NCBI RefSeq assembly: GCF_003086295.3
Contig: NC_092045.1
Location: 91,278,693 to 91,342,692, forward strand
DNA length: 64,000 nucleotides
Direction: 5' to 3'
Source: Arachis hypogaea
Taxonomy: Eukaryota > Streptophyta > Magnoliopsida > Fabales > Fabaceae
Position 1 is the first letter of the stretch. Every line of letters starts with the position of its first letter. This document shows positions 45,364 to 56,749 of the stretch, in pieces. The notes under the pieces are model-generated. The model searched no databases. It was not told the DNA's origin and worked only from the letters and a program-made list of their open reading frames with translations. A program made the translations under genes and the position numbers.

Positions 45364-46623
45364 GTGAAAAAGAAGAGAACCGAAAAGAAGAGGAATCCTC
45401 TATGTCACAGTATAGAGATTCCTTTATGTGAGTAGAAGAAAAGAAGAATAGAAGAATGAGGTAGAGAGAAAATAAAGAGAATTCGAACACAGAGAGGGAG
45501 AGTGGGTTCGAATTTTGAGAAGAGAAGTGTTAGTAAATGAATTAAAATAAATAGAAAGAGAGAGAGAGGGAAATTCGAAAATTAGAAGAAATAAAATAAA
45601 TTAGGATTTAAAACATTTAGTTAATTAAAAAGGTTTTTGAAAAAGTTGTTAGTGGTTTTCAAAAATTAGAGAGAGAAAAGTAGTTAGGTGGTTTTGAAAA
45701 ATAAGAAATAGTAAACTTTTAAAATCAAAACAAAACAAACAATTAATTAATTGAAAAAGGTTTGAAAATCAAATTTTTGAAAAGATAAGAAGTTAGAAAA
45801 AGATTTTGAAATTTAGTTTTGAAAAAAGATATGATTTGAAAAAGATTTTTAAAAAAAAGATTTGATTTTTTAAAATTAAAATTGATAACTTGACTAACAA
45901 AAAACTAAAAGATATGATTCTAGAAAGTAACAAACTTGAAATTTTTTTGAATTAAATCCTTAATTATTAGCAAGGTTTTCGAAAATATGAAATAAAAATA
46001 GGAAGAAGATTTTGAAAATCAATTTTTAAAATTTTCAAAAATATTAAGAAAAATGAAAAAGATTTGGTTTTTGAAAAAGATTTGAAAAGATAAAAATTTT
46101 GAATTGAAATTTTGACAAATAAGAAACAACAAAAAATTTTTGACTAAGTCAACCCAAAATTTCGAAATTTATGAGTAAGATAAGAAAAAGATATTTTTTT
46201 ATTTTTGAATTTTAATGAAGAAAGAGAAAAACAACAAAATGACTCAATACATGAAAATTTAAGATCAAAACAAAGAAAACATGCAAGAACACTTTGAATG
46301 TCAAGATGAACACCAAGAACACTTTGAAGATCATGATGAACATCAAGAACTTATTTTTTTGAAAAATTTTTAAGAAAAGAAACACATGCAAGACACCAAA
46401 CTTAGAATTTTTTTTAAACGTTTGACTCCAAAAATTCAAAAATACATATGAAAAATAAGAAAAGACACAAAACAAGAAAATCACAAGATCAAACAAAGAC
46501 AATCATCAAGAACAACTTGAAGATCAAGAAGAACATATGCATGAATTTTCGAAAAATGCTAGAAAAATAAAAACATGCAATTGACACCAAACTTAAAATT
46601 TGACTCTAGACTCAAACAAGAAA
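45364..46623 (-). other. 5' untranslated leader of element O, truncated
   Basis: AAAAAGAT-rich leader with ACACCAAACTTA motifs near 46397 and 46587. It stops at 46623, about 500-700 bp short of where A has its primer site and LTR. No palindrome cluster seen. Confidence 0.75.
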
Positions 46624-46853
46624 TGTAACACCCTAACTACCAAAGCTCACGCTTCCAGCTGCGTAACTCTGATAGCTCAGACATTACGACGACACTTATA
46701 CTATTTAATACTAAAATATGAGCCTGTTTAAAACTTTAAACCGCAATACCGCTCCCAAAATTACTTTCGTTCGATAACGTACATCCATAGATACCATACA
46801 ACTTACAAAAAAAACTCATAAAGAGTACATCCATATATATATATATATATATA

Positions 46854-46923
<70 letters not shown>

Positions 46924-49359
46924 CAAGCATTAACCAATACAATTCCTAACCCTCTTACTGAATATATCAAGATAAAGGCGAGGGTACAATAAATAATAAT
47001 CTAAAGCAATACAGAGCATTTCAACAACAACTAAATAAACTCTTTGTGACTTCTGCGCCCATATCGTGAAAGGAAAAAAATGTAGGGGGTGAGAACATCA
47101 TTCTCGAAAGGGTTCTCAGTAGAGGGTTTTTGGGAATTACTATAATAGGATACGTGAAGATAAACGGCACCAGTGATTAATAACTGACTTATGCCTCTTT
47201 TCAAAAACAACGGATTACAATAAAAGTAAAGTCGGAAATCTTTTCCAAAAGAGGAACCGTTCAATTCTCAAAAACTCAAAAGCCTTTCAATCGGGTTTAA
47301 CCATGCTGAACCACATTAGCATTTCATACTTTTCCAAACCAAAAGCACAATACCGAAACCGATCATCGGTCCATCTCATTTCAACCACGGCCCTAGGCCC
47401 AAACAATCTAACCATCAACCAATCACCACAATCCAATAGAGTCCCAGATGCAAACACAGATAGGAAGTTCAAGCATAAACAAATAGTTACAGCAAGTAGA
47501 ATAATTAGCAGTTAATCACAAAGGCAAACCACATACAATATGCACACCCAAACAATGTCACATAGATGCATATGGTGCATGCCTGTCATAGTGGCTGATG
47601 ATATCTTCTGTCGGTTATATAGCCAACCCGACAAGTCCTGGTAGTTAACCATTGGACTATCCCTCTGTCGTGTCTCCCCAACTCGAGTTATACTCATCAA
47701 TATAATCGTGATCATAATCATGATCCATATCCATCACCTTCACTGGTGAATATTCACGGGGGTGAGCTCATCCGGGAATTTCACAGTGCCTGGCCACCCT
47801 GACGACATAGGATCAAAAGAGCTTCGAGTCTCCACCTGAAGCATGTGGTGGCTAGCCACTGCTTTCTCCCAGGGAAACTCGCATCTTCGATAGTAGAAGT
47901 GCAACATCACAACTTATCAATATCTCAGCATAAATGCTTTCATTCTCAGTCATGGATCAACATCCATCTCAGCCATCCAGCTCATGGTTCAATCCAGAAC
48001 CAGCCAATATTTATATCACACACAGCTATATTTCGACCCACGGTTCAATTCAGAACCAACCAATATTCATAATCATACACAGCCATTCCGGCTCACAACA
48101 AAACAACACTTCCACCATTCAACATCATCAAATTCATAAAATTGGCATTTAATCCATAAATCACTTTTTCTCAAATCATTTCACTTTGAAATCAAGTTTC
48201 AACTCTTTTCAGCCTTGGCTTTAAAGATCTCATTTCTCAAATCATCTCAGGCTCATAAACCACTTTTACTCAAGGTAAATTCCCCTTTTAAAACAATGCC
48301 ACTATCGGCATCCTCTTTCCAAAACTTCCATAACCATGGAAAGTTAAAGATTCATTTTAAAACATTCAAAATCATCCATCCAACAATGGGATTTTATAAC
48401 AAAGTTTCTCGGTAGAGTCCCAAGTCTTTAGGGGAGAATAACATAACTCATTTCGCCAAATTTATTTAAAATCATTAAAACCTTGGCTTTCCGATTTGAG
48501 TAATAAAATAGGATCTAAGCCAAATCGAGTCACGTAATCATTCACTTCTTTCAAAGCCATTTCCTTTACTTAGAAAAAACTAACTTCGGCCCCCATGATA
48601 AATTCGAGAACGTTTCAACTGTTCAAAATTGTTTTAGTCTTGCAAGAATTTAGAATTCAAAGAGTGCTTAAAACCTTTCTCAAAACATTTCAAAATGAAA
48701 CATGTCAAGAGACATTCAAGTTCTTTCAAAGTCATTAAAACTCCTCTAATTGAAACCCTCAAGTCAAATTCAAAGGCATTGCCCTTGTCACATTTAAAAC
48801 AGCTTTAAAACACAAGTTTCATCTAAATAACTTTCTCCTGAAAGAGATATAATACCTTTCTTAAGAAGCAAGACTAAATCACAATTTCCCCTTTATTAAT
48901 TCATTTCAAAAGCATGAATAATCCTTTTCTTGATAATTCAAATAAAATAGTAGAAGTCTTTAGCTCATCATTTTTCCGGATAACATTTCAATAAAGACTC
49001 AGATTTTATAGAAATTTCGACAGCACCTCCCCTAAAACTTGGACTTTGCCACCCGGTCCGGGTCCCAATAAAACCATTCCACAATCCTTTTCCAACAACC
49101 CAAAATCCAAAATCAATTCAAAGGAAAGCCAAAATCCAACAGTCAATCTCAATACCATATTTCAAGAAAACCGTTTCAAAATCAAATCATTATCAGCCGA
49201 ATAAACTCATTTCTAAAGTTTCAAGGAAACGGTTCAGTAACAACCATGTATCAAAAACCAGGTCATTTAAAGCAAGCCAGGCTGAATTCAAGAGTGTATT
49301 CTTATTTTTTGTTTACCATCTTAAGAAAATTCATTCAACTCAAATCAATTTCTAAGAAA
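46624..49359 (-). mobile_element. Tekay/Del-like LTR fragment
   Basis: Begins TGTAACACCCTAAC like the LTRs at 11213 and 15038 and shares the block AAAACTTGGACTTTGCCACCC (49034-49054) with 16719-16739. I did not find the matching GTTACA end or a partner LTR, so it could be a solo or truncated LTR. The right limit is set by the next recognisable LTR and is approximate. Confidence 0.55.
46833..46918. repeat. Compound microsatellite (AT)n(ACAT)n(AT)n
   Basis: AT repeats, then about seven ACAT units, then AT repeats again, at the same relative place as the (AT)n tracts of the other Tekay-like LTRs. Confidence 0.9.
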
Positions 49360-50322
49360 TGATGAACTAAACCCCATTTTATTAGGGGGAGGAGCTCTAT
49401 TGTAATTCACATGATTGAATGAAATTCTTCTTCTTCTCAATCCGCTTGTTGTAGCTAAAGGATATCTTCTATATTGATTGTGATTCACTCACTACGGAAG
49501 GGGATTTGAATCTATTGAATGCCTATGTGAGCCTCGGAACGGGAATCATAGGCATTAGAATTGAAGCTCTATCCTTCACAATTCACTTGACCAACACCAT
49601 TCGGGAGGAATTGAGGTCTTGAGAATTTGTGTGACTTATAGATAAGAGAATGTGCTTAACCTCTTCTCATGACAATTAGATCAAGGAATTGGCAAGATTG
49701 ATTGTGTTTAGAGAGATTGGGTTGCCAAGGAATTGGGACTCAATCAATTACAATCCGCCATAGATCTACTTCATATGATTGAGAATGAAGTTGAGACCCA
49801 TTTGATTCATGATGGATTATGATATCTCCAATCCCTAATGAATCTTTCTCTTTGATATTCTTCATTTTGGTTACCTTGAACTCACTTTAATTTGCTTTGA
49901 TTTACTACTTTCTTGATTCCCAACACCCAAGACCCTTTTACTTTTCATGCAATTTACTTTCTAGCACCATTTACATTTGTGCCTTTACTTTCTTGCAATT
50001 TAAGATTTAGCCCATTTACATTTCTTGTCATTTAAGTTTCTGTCATTTACTTTTCAGCATTTAATTCTCTAGTCCTTTACTTTCTAGCATTCAAATTTCT
50101 AGTACTGTACATTTTATTGTCTTACTTTCTTGCAATTTACATTCCGCCCATTAAATTTCACCAAACTCCTTTCAATATTAGCTTGACTAGACTCATCACC
50201 CAACTAAAGTTGCTTGATCCATCAATCCCTGTGGGATCAACCTCACTCTTGTGAGTTTTACTACTTGATGCGACCCGGTATACTTGCCGGTAGTTTGTGC
50301 GGATACATTTTTCGTCCCATCA
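49360..50322 (+). repeat. LTR of a different Ty3-gypsy family, about 963 bp
   Basis: Starts TGATGAACTAAACCCC and ends CGTCCCATCA, giving TGATG/CATCA inverted ends, followed by a tRNA-Asp-like primer site. The interior repeats phrases such as ATTTACTTTCT and TTTACATTTC. The 5' boundary is inferred from the inverted ends alone. Confidence 0.55.
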
Positions 50323-50328
50323 AGTTTT

Positions 50329-50346
50329 TGGCACCGTTGCTGGGAA
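50329..50346 (+). other. Primer binding site, tRNA-Asp-like, degenerate
   Basis: TGGCACCGTTGCTGGGAA, three changes from TGGCGCCGTTGCCGGGGA, 6 nt after the LTR end. Confidence 0.65.
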
Positions 50347-50907
50347 TTAATTAAGATTGATAATGATTAAGTAGGTGATAGTCTCGATTAAGCATTTTCT
50401 TTTGTTTTCTTTCAAGCCTACTAACTGTTTGACACATTGTGTCCACTTAATTAGGGTTTTGTGGCTATAAACTAGCTTTTGAACTTCACCCTCTAATCGA
50501 AATTAAGTGACCACGAGAGTGGCGGTTAATGAAGGTTAGAGGAGGCTAAATCACTAAGAGATTAAAGGTTTAGATATTTATGGTTTTTCATAGAATGAAC
50601 CATGCATTGTTAAAATAGTTGGTAAGAACTTTTAATCCGGAAAGATAAACATCTCCGAAGCCTTAACTGTTTTGTCACACTACTTTCACACCAAACTGTT
50701 TATTGCTTTCTTTACTTGCTTATTTACTATTTTATGCATTCAACCATTAAAACCCCTTTTTGATCCCCCTAACTAAGCCAGTTGGACAACCATTGTTTCT
50801 CACTCCAACAATCCTCGTGGGATCGACCCTCACTTACCTGAGGTATTACTTGGATGACCCAGTACACTTACCGGTTAAGCTGCGGGCATTCTCAGTCCCG
50901 CACCAAT
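50347..50907 (+). other. Retroelement leader or second LTR end, noncoding
   Basis: About 50805-50905 resembles the U5 of the main family (GGGATCGACCCTCACTTAC, GGTATTACTTGGATGACCC, CTTACCGGTTAAGC) and ends TCCCGCACCA with no primer site after it, so it may be a truncated solo LTR of a related family. No open frames. Confidence 0.4.
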
Positions 50908-51487
50908 ATACTAATTTATAGAGAAGTTTTTGCTTCTAGACCAAATCATGCCATGTACTCACACGAGTAACGTTTAAAATTAAATTATTAATTAAAAATA
51001 GTTGTTAAATTTAAAATATATTTTGATTTAACGAGTATTTTTGTGTTTGCAGCAATATGCTTTAAGCGACAAATACAAGATGGCCGAGGTTATCTATATT
51101 TTCTTTGGAGCTTATAAGTCACTGAAAGTTAGCCACGTCATTAGGGTACAAATGACCAATTTATTTTCCATCAATATACTATTTTATTTTCCTAATGTTA
51201 ATAATGGTTAAAGGTTAATTGTAGGTTTTTATTCCTATATATGAGAATCCACATTGGTATTTGGTTATTGTTGACTTTACGAGTCATCACCTAATATTAT
51301 TGGATTCACTACCTTGTGTCAGAAAGCATCAACAACACAAAAAAAAGCAATTAAAGTGGTAATTGTTTGTTCTAAACTAGTACTCAATCATCTTAAATCA
51401 CTTAATAATTTAAATAACCCTTTGTTGTAACTAGTACTCTTAGTCAATTTAAATCACATACAGTCAACTCTTGTATAGGAGACTTAT
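50908..51487. other. AT-rich spacer, no recognised feature
   Basis: No long open frame. A stretch near 51045-51150 might hold an upstream exon of the protease relic, since it is bounded by AT-rich sequence and a TTTGTGTTTGCAG acceptor-like site at about 51052, but I cannot support it further. Confidence 0.3.
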
Positions 51488-51987
51488 TTGAAAGCGATGT
51501 TAAATGATAATATTTTTTATGATTATAATTTTAAAGTTATAGATTGCTCTGGATTTCGGCCTACCACACCTTTTGGCCTACACACTCAAAAAATAGATCA
51601 TAAGTCTTCTCATTATTTTTTTAATATTATAATAAGTTCAGTATTTTATATCTTACATGTATATAATAACTATTTGTTGAATGCTTTATATCTTAGGAAT
51701 GATAGCGGAGTTTGGGTGGCGATTTGGATGAGAGAATGTAATTTAGATGATGACTTCAAAATTCACGTAATATTTATAATATTTGTATTTTTAATATCAT
51801 TTTTGCAACACACTTCTAATTATAATTATATTATTAGTGTTCTAATCAAATTACCGACTCCACACGAATGAGACTTACCGTGGATCTAATTTTAGAGGAG
51901 TATAACGATTTAAGTCCTGTAATCCAAAAGAATGGTTGGAAATATAAGAGCAGGGTGGAAGCAGAGCATAAAGATATTTGGGAGTAA
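51488..51987 (+). pseudogene. Ulp1-like cysteine protease relic of a DNA transposon, two exons
   Basis: Exon to 51766 encodes FKVIDCSGFRP and NDSGVWVAIWMREC; a 71-bp AT-rich GT-AG intron (51767-51837) follows; the next exon, phase 0, encodes TRMRLTVDLILEEYN and ends at TAA 51985-51987. This pattern (D-C-G-V-W-V..WM then TRMRL-VDLI) is typical of Ulp1 (C48) domains carried by plant MULE and CACTA elements. The catalytic Cys is Ser here (DSG), so the enzyme would be dead. The N-terminal part with the catalytic His is not found. Splice sites are inferred from frame continuity. Confidence 0.5.
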
Positions 51988-52062
51988 TGAATACTTTTTT
52001 TAGATATTTTTACTATTTTCTTTAAAAGTCAAATTACTGAGTTATTTTTCATTAATTTATGC

Positions 52063-52305
52063 CACTACAAGAAACACCATTAAATCGACGGCCAAATCGA
52101 TGGCTTTACCGTCGATAATATAAAAAATTAACGGTAAAATTGATGATATTAGTCGTCACTTTAAAACGTGTTGATTTTTCAAAAAACTAATAAAATCGAC
52201 GGTTTTTCGAGGTGTCCATAAACTCTCAACAAAATCGATAGCTACTGTATCGATAATATAGGTTTAAAATTTTTACATGTTTAATAAAAGCGATACCTTG
52301 GTTGT
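52063..52305 (+). mobile_element. CACTA-like transposon end
   Basis: Starts CACTACAAGAAACACC, the typical CACTA terminus, then repeated subterminal blocks ATCGACGG, ATCGATGGC, CCGTCGATAAT and ATCGATAGC. It is cut at 52306 by element C, so only the first 243 bp are seen. Confidence 0.65.
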
Positions 52306-52684
52306 TGATGGCCGGATAATTTATACGCTTTTTGGCATTGTTTTTAGATAGTTTTTAGTAGGATCTAGCTACTTTTTAGTATATTTTTATTAGCTTTTAA
52401 GCAAAATTCATATTTCTGGACTTTACTATGAGTTTGTGTGTTTTTCTGTGATTTCAGGTATTTTCTGGCTGAAATTGAGGGACCTGAGCAAAAATCTAAT
52501 TCAGAGGCTGAAGAAGGACTGCAGATGCTGTTGGATTCTGACCTCCTTGCACTCGAAATAGATTTTTTGGAGCTACAGAGATCCAACTGGCGTGCTCTTA
52601 ATTGCGATGGAAAGTAGACATCCAGGGCTTTCCAGAAATATATAATAGTTCATACTTTGCGCGAGTTTAAATGACGAAAACTGG

Positions 52685-52790
52685 CATTCAAACGCCAACT
52701 TCCTGCCCTATTCTAGCGTTAAACGCCAGAAACAGGTTACAAGCTAGAGTTAAACGCCCAAAACAGGCTGCAAACTAGCGTTTAACTCCA
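52685..52790. repeat. Palindrome cluster in LTR of element C
   Basis: Copies include GGCATTCAAACGCC, AGCGTTAAACGCC and GAGTTAAACGCCC. Confidence 0.8.
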
Positions 52791-52904
52791 AGAGAAGTCT
52801 CTACACGTGAAAGCTTCAATGCTCAGCTCAAGCACACACCAAGTGGTCCCGAAAGTAGTTTCTGCATCATTTACTTATTTATGTAACCCTAGTAACTAGT
52901 TTAG

Positions 52905-52912
52905 TATAAATA
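52905..52912 (+). promoter_or_regulatory. TATA box in U3 of element C
   Basis: TATAAATA followed by GAACTTTTTACTATTGTAT, conserved with B. Confidence 0.55.
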
Positions 52913-54069
52913 GAACTTTTTACTATTGTATTAGACATCTGGGGATGACCTTTTGGAATATCTTTGATCATTGTTAGTCCTTAGACATTGGGGGCTGGCC
53001 TCATGGCCATGCCTACCTTATTTTCACTTATGTATTTTCAACGGTGGAGTTTCTACACACCATAGATTAAGGTGTGGAGCTCTGCTGTTCCTCGAGTATT
53101 AATGCAAGTACTATTGTTCTTCTATTCAGTTCATGCTTATTCTAAGATATTCATTCGCACACAAGAACATGATGAATGTGATGATTATGTGACACTCATC
53201 ACCATTCTCACTTATGAACGCGTGATTGACAACCACTTCCGTTCTACATGAAAACAAGCTTGAATGTATATCTCTTGGATTTCTAATCAACGATTCACAT
53301 CGACTCCCCTCTGACAACGGGGCATCTAAATTCGAGATTAGAACTTTTGTGGTATAGGCTAGAATCCATTGGCATCATTCTTGAGATTCGGAAAGTCTAA
53401 ACCTTGTCTGTGGTATTCCGAGTAGAATCTGGGATGGGATGACTGTGACGAGCTTCAAACTCGTGACTGTAGGGCGTGGTGACAGATGCAAAAGGATAGT
53501 AAATCATATTCCTACACAATCGAGAACCAACAGCTGATTAGCCATACGATATCTGTGCATGGTATTTTTCATCCGAGACGAGAAATCCGACAGTTAATTA
53601 GCCGTACAGAAACCGTAGAGGACCATTTTCACTGAGAGGACGGGAAGTAGCCATTGACAACGGTGACACCCAACATACAACTTGCCATGGAAAGGAGTAT
53701 GAAGGATTGGATGAAGGCAGTAGAAAAGCAGAGATTCAGAAGGAATAACGCATCTCCATACGCTTATCTGAAATTTCCACCAATGAATTACATTAGTATC
53801 TCTATCTTTATTTTATGTTTAGTTATCTTTTAATTATCAAAACTCCACAACCATTTGAATCCGCCTGACTGAGATTTACAAGATGACTATAGCTTGCTTC
53901 AAGCCGACAATCTCCGTGGGATCGACCTTACTCACGTAAGGTTTATTACTTGGACGACCCAGTGCACTTGCTGGTTAGTTGTGCGAAGTTGTGAAAAAGA
54001 GTTGAGATTACAATTATGCGTACCAAGTTGTTGGTTCCATTGAGTTCACAATTTTGTGCACCAAATTTT

Positions 54070-54090
54070 TGGCGCCGTTGCCAGGGATTG
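54070..54090 (+). other. Primer binding site, tRNA-Asp (element C)
   Basis: TGGCGCCGTTGCCAGGGA, one G-to-A change from the perfect complement. Confidence 0.85.
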
Positions 54091-54754
54091 TTCGAGTTTG
54101 GACAACTGACGGTTCATCTTGTTGCTCAGATTAGGTAATTTTCTTTTTGTTTCAACCTTTATTTTATTTTCAAAAAGTTTTCAAAAATCTTTCAAAATTT
54201 TTCTTCTTTTTCATTTTCCAAAAAAAAAATTCGAAAAAATACAAAAAAATTATAAAATAATAAAATAAAAAAAAATTGTGTTTCTTGTTTGAGTCTAGAG
54301 TCAATTTTTAAGTTTGGTGTCAATTGCATCTTTTTAATTTTCTAGAAATTTTTGAAAACTCATGCATGGTGTTCTTCATGATCTTCAAGTTGTTCTTGGT
54401 AAGTCTTCTTGTTTAATCTTCATATTTTCATGTTTTGTGTCTTTTGTTGTTTTTCATATGCATTTTTGCATTCATAGTGTCTAAACATGAAAAATCTCTA
54501 AGTTTGGTATCTTGCATGTTTTTCTTTTCTTGAAAATTTTTAAAAAAAATAAGTCTTGATGTTCATCTTGATCTTCAAAGTGTTCTTGGTGTTCATCTTG
54601 ACATTCATAGTGTTCTTACATGCATCATTTATTTTAATCCAAAATTTTTATGTGTTGAGTCATTTTGTTGTTTTTCTCTTTTCTTATTAAAATTCAAAAA
54701 TAAAAAATATCTTTTCCTTAATTCTCTCATAAATTTCGAAATCTTTGGGTTGAC
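54091..54754 (+). other. Leader of element C, interrupted
   Basis: Noncoding, with TAAGTTTGGTRT motifs near 54308 and 54500. The break at 54754 follows GGGTTGAC; the equivalent uninterrupted site in O, read on the minus strand near 46150, continues GGGTTGACTTAGTC. Confidence 0.8.
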
Positions 54755-56273
54755 TGATGAGCGGATAATTTATACGCTTTTTGGCATTGCTTTTAGTATG
54801 TTTAGTATATTTTAGTTAGTTTTTGTTATATTTTTATTAGTTTTTAGTTAAAATTCACTTTTCTGGGCTTTACTATGATTTTGTGTATTTTTCTGTGATT
54901 TCAGGTATTTTCTGGCTGAAATTGAGGGATCTGAGCAAAAATCTGATTCAGAGGCTGAAAAGGACTGTAGATGCTGTTGGATTCTGACCTCCCTGTACTC
55001 GAAGTGGATTTTCTAGAGCTACAAAAGCCCAATTGGCGCGCTCTAAATTGCGTTGGAAAGTAGACATCTTGGGCTTTCCAGAAATGTATAATAGTCCATA
55101 CGTTGCTTGAGATTTGATGGCCCAAACCGGCGTTGCAAATCAGCTTCAGAATTCCCGGCGTTAACGCCGGAACTGGCACAAAAATTGGAGTTAAACGCCC
55201 AAACTGGCATAAAAGCTGGCGTTTAACTCCAGAAAAAGTCTCTACACACGAAAGCTTCAATGCTCAGCCCAAGCACATGCCAAGTGGACCCCGAAAGTGG
55301 ATTTTTACGTCATTTACTCATTTCTGTATACCCTAGGTAACTAGTTCAGTATTAATAGGACCTTTTGATATTGTATCTGTACCTTATGACACTTTACATG
55401 TTTCTCATTGTATCTTCTACAGCATGAGTCTCTAAACCCCATGGTTGGGGGTGAGGAACTCTGCTGTGTCTTGATGAATTAATGCAATTACTACTGTTTT
55501 TCATTCAATCACGCTTGCTTCTATTCTAAGATATCACTTGTTCCTAAACTTGATGAATATGATGATCCGTGACACTCATCATCATTCTCACCTATGAACG
55601 TGTGCCTGACAACCACCTCCGTTCTACCTTAGATTGAGTAGATATCTCTTGGATTCTTTAATCAGAATCTTCGTGGTATAAGCTAGAACTGATGGCGGCA
55701 TTCAAGAGAATCCGGAAGGTCTAAACATTGTCTGTGGTATTCTGAGTAGGATTCAAGGATTGAATGACTGTGATGAGCTTCAAACTCCTGAAGGCTGGGC
55801 GTTAGTGACAGACACAAAAGAATCACTGGATTCTATTCCAACATGATTGAGAACCGACAGATGATTAGCCGTGCTGTGACAGAGCGCGTTGAACATTTTC
55901 ACTGAAAGGATGGGAGGTAGCCATTGACAACGGTGAAACCCTACATACAGCTTGCCATGGAAAAAGCCTTGCGTGCATGAAGAAGAAGACAGTAGGAAAG
56001 CAGAGATTCAAAAGATAGAGCATCTCCAAAACCTCAACCTGTTCTCCATTACTGCAAAACAAGTACTTATTTCATGTTCTTTTACTTTTCACAGTCAACC
56101 CTGATAATTATTGATATCCTGACTAAGAGTTACAAGATAACCATAGCTTGCTTCAAGCCGACAATCTCCGTGGGATCGACCCTTACTCACGTAAGGTATT
56201 ACTTGGACGACCCAGTGCACTTGCTGGTTAGTTGTGTGGAATTGCAAAAGTGTGATTGCAATTTGATGCACCA
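54755..56273 (+). repeat. 5' LTR of element D, 1519 bp
   Basis: TGATGAGCGGATAATTTATA to TGATGCACCA. Shorter than LTRs of the non-autonomous copies and lacking the U5 primer-site-like block. TATA region reads TATTAATAGG near 55349. Palindromes at 55130-55225. Confidence 0.95.
55130..55225. repeat. Palindrome cluster in LTR of element D
   Basis: Copies: CCGGCGTTAACGCCGG (a perfect 16-bp palindrome), GAGTTAAACGCC, GGCGTTTAACTCC. Confidence 0.85.
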
Positions 56274-56279
56274 AGTTTT

Positions 56280-56300
56280 TGGTGCCGTTGCCGGGGATTG
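56280..56300 (+). other. Primer binding site, tRNA-Asp (element D)
   Basis: TGGTGCCGTTGCCGGGGA, one C-to-T change, 6 nt after the LTR. Confidence 0.85.
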
Positions 56301-56749
56301 TTCGAGTTTGGACAACTGACGGTTTATCTTGTTGCTTAGATTAGGACTGTTTTATTTTTGTTGGTTTAAAGTCTTTATTTGAGTTTAGTTTCATATTTTA
56401 AGTTTGGTGTCAATTGCATGCTTTTGTTTTCTTTTATTTTTCGAATTTGCATGTCCTTAGTCCTTTCTTGATCTTTAAAAATTTTATGTTTGGTGTCATT
56501 TTGTTGTTGTTCTCTTTCCTCATCTCAAAAATTAAATCTTTTTCAAAATAATTTTCAATCATATCTTTTCAATTGCTAATTGCAAAATCTTTTTTTTATT
56601 AACTAATTGATTTAGTTTTCAATTTGTTTTTATCTTATTTTTTTTTAGTTTTTGAAATTTTATTTTATTTTATTTTAAATTTTTCGGTCACCTTTAATAA
56701 AAAAAATTTACTTTACTTGTGAATCCATATCATATTCCCTTTCTCCATC
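56301..56749 (+). other. Leader of element D
   Basis: Short (about 450 nt) noncoding leader with TAAGTTTGGTGTCAATTGCA near 56399 and ATGTTTGGTGTCATTT near 56486. No palindromes, unlike A and B. Confidence 0.8.

Larger units (their letters stand above)
18538..46623 (-). mobile_element. Element O: old non-autonomous Ty3-gypsy element split by two insertions
   Basis: Minus-strand order: leader (46623 to 45364), gag-protease (45363 to 44222, continuing 34860 to 33744), post-gag hairpin, palindromes, ORF2 (32879-31722), 3' region (31721 to 31103, continuing 20710 to 20221) and 3' LTR (20220 to 18538). Element A sits in its 3' region and element B in its gag gene; removing them with one target duplication each restores continuous homology and the gag reading frame. 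The 5' LTR and primer site are missing: its leader breaks at 46623 where a TGTAACACCC LTR begins. RT, RNase H and integrase are absent. Confidence 0.85.
52306..54063 (+). repeat. 5' LTR of element C, 1758 bp
   Basis: Starts TGATGGCCGGATAATTTATA (GAGC changed to GGCC) and ends TGTGCACCA. Palindromes at 52685-52790, TATA box 52905-52912, U5 primer-site-like block at 54021-54045. Confidence 0.9.
52306..54754 (+). mobile_element. Element C: 5' LTR and leader of a Ty3-gypsy family member
   Basis: 5' LTR 52306-54063, primer site 54070-54090, leader to 54754 where element D has inserted. The leader matches B (ATTTTCAAAAAGTTTTC, TAAGTTTGGTGTCAATTGCAT). Coding status unknown, as the rest would lie beyond D and outside the window. 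It is inserted in a CACTA-like element; the 5-bp flank is GTTGT. Confidence 0.85.

Noticed and set aside
47031..48415. Several 60-77 residue frames on both strands
   Set aside because: They lie in the Tekay-like LTR fragment and share no domain; frames overlap on both strands as expected by chance.
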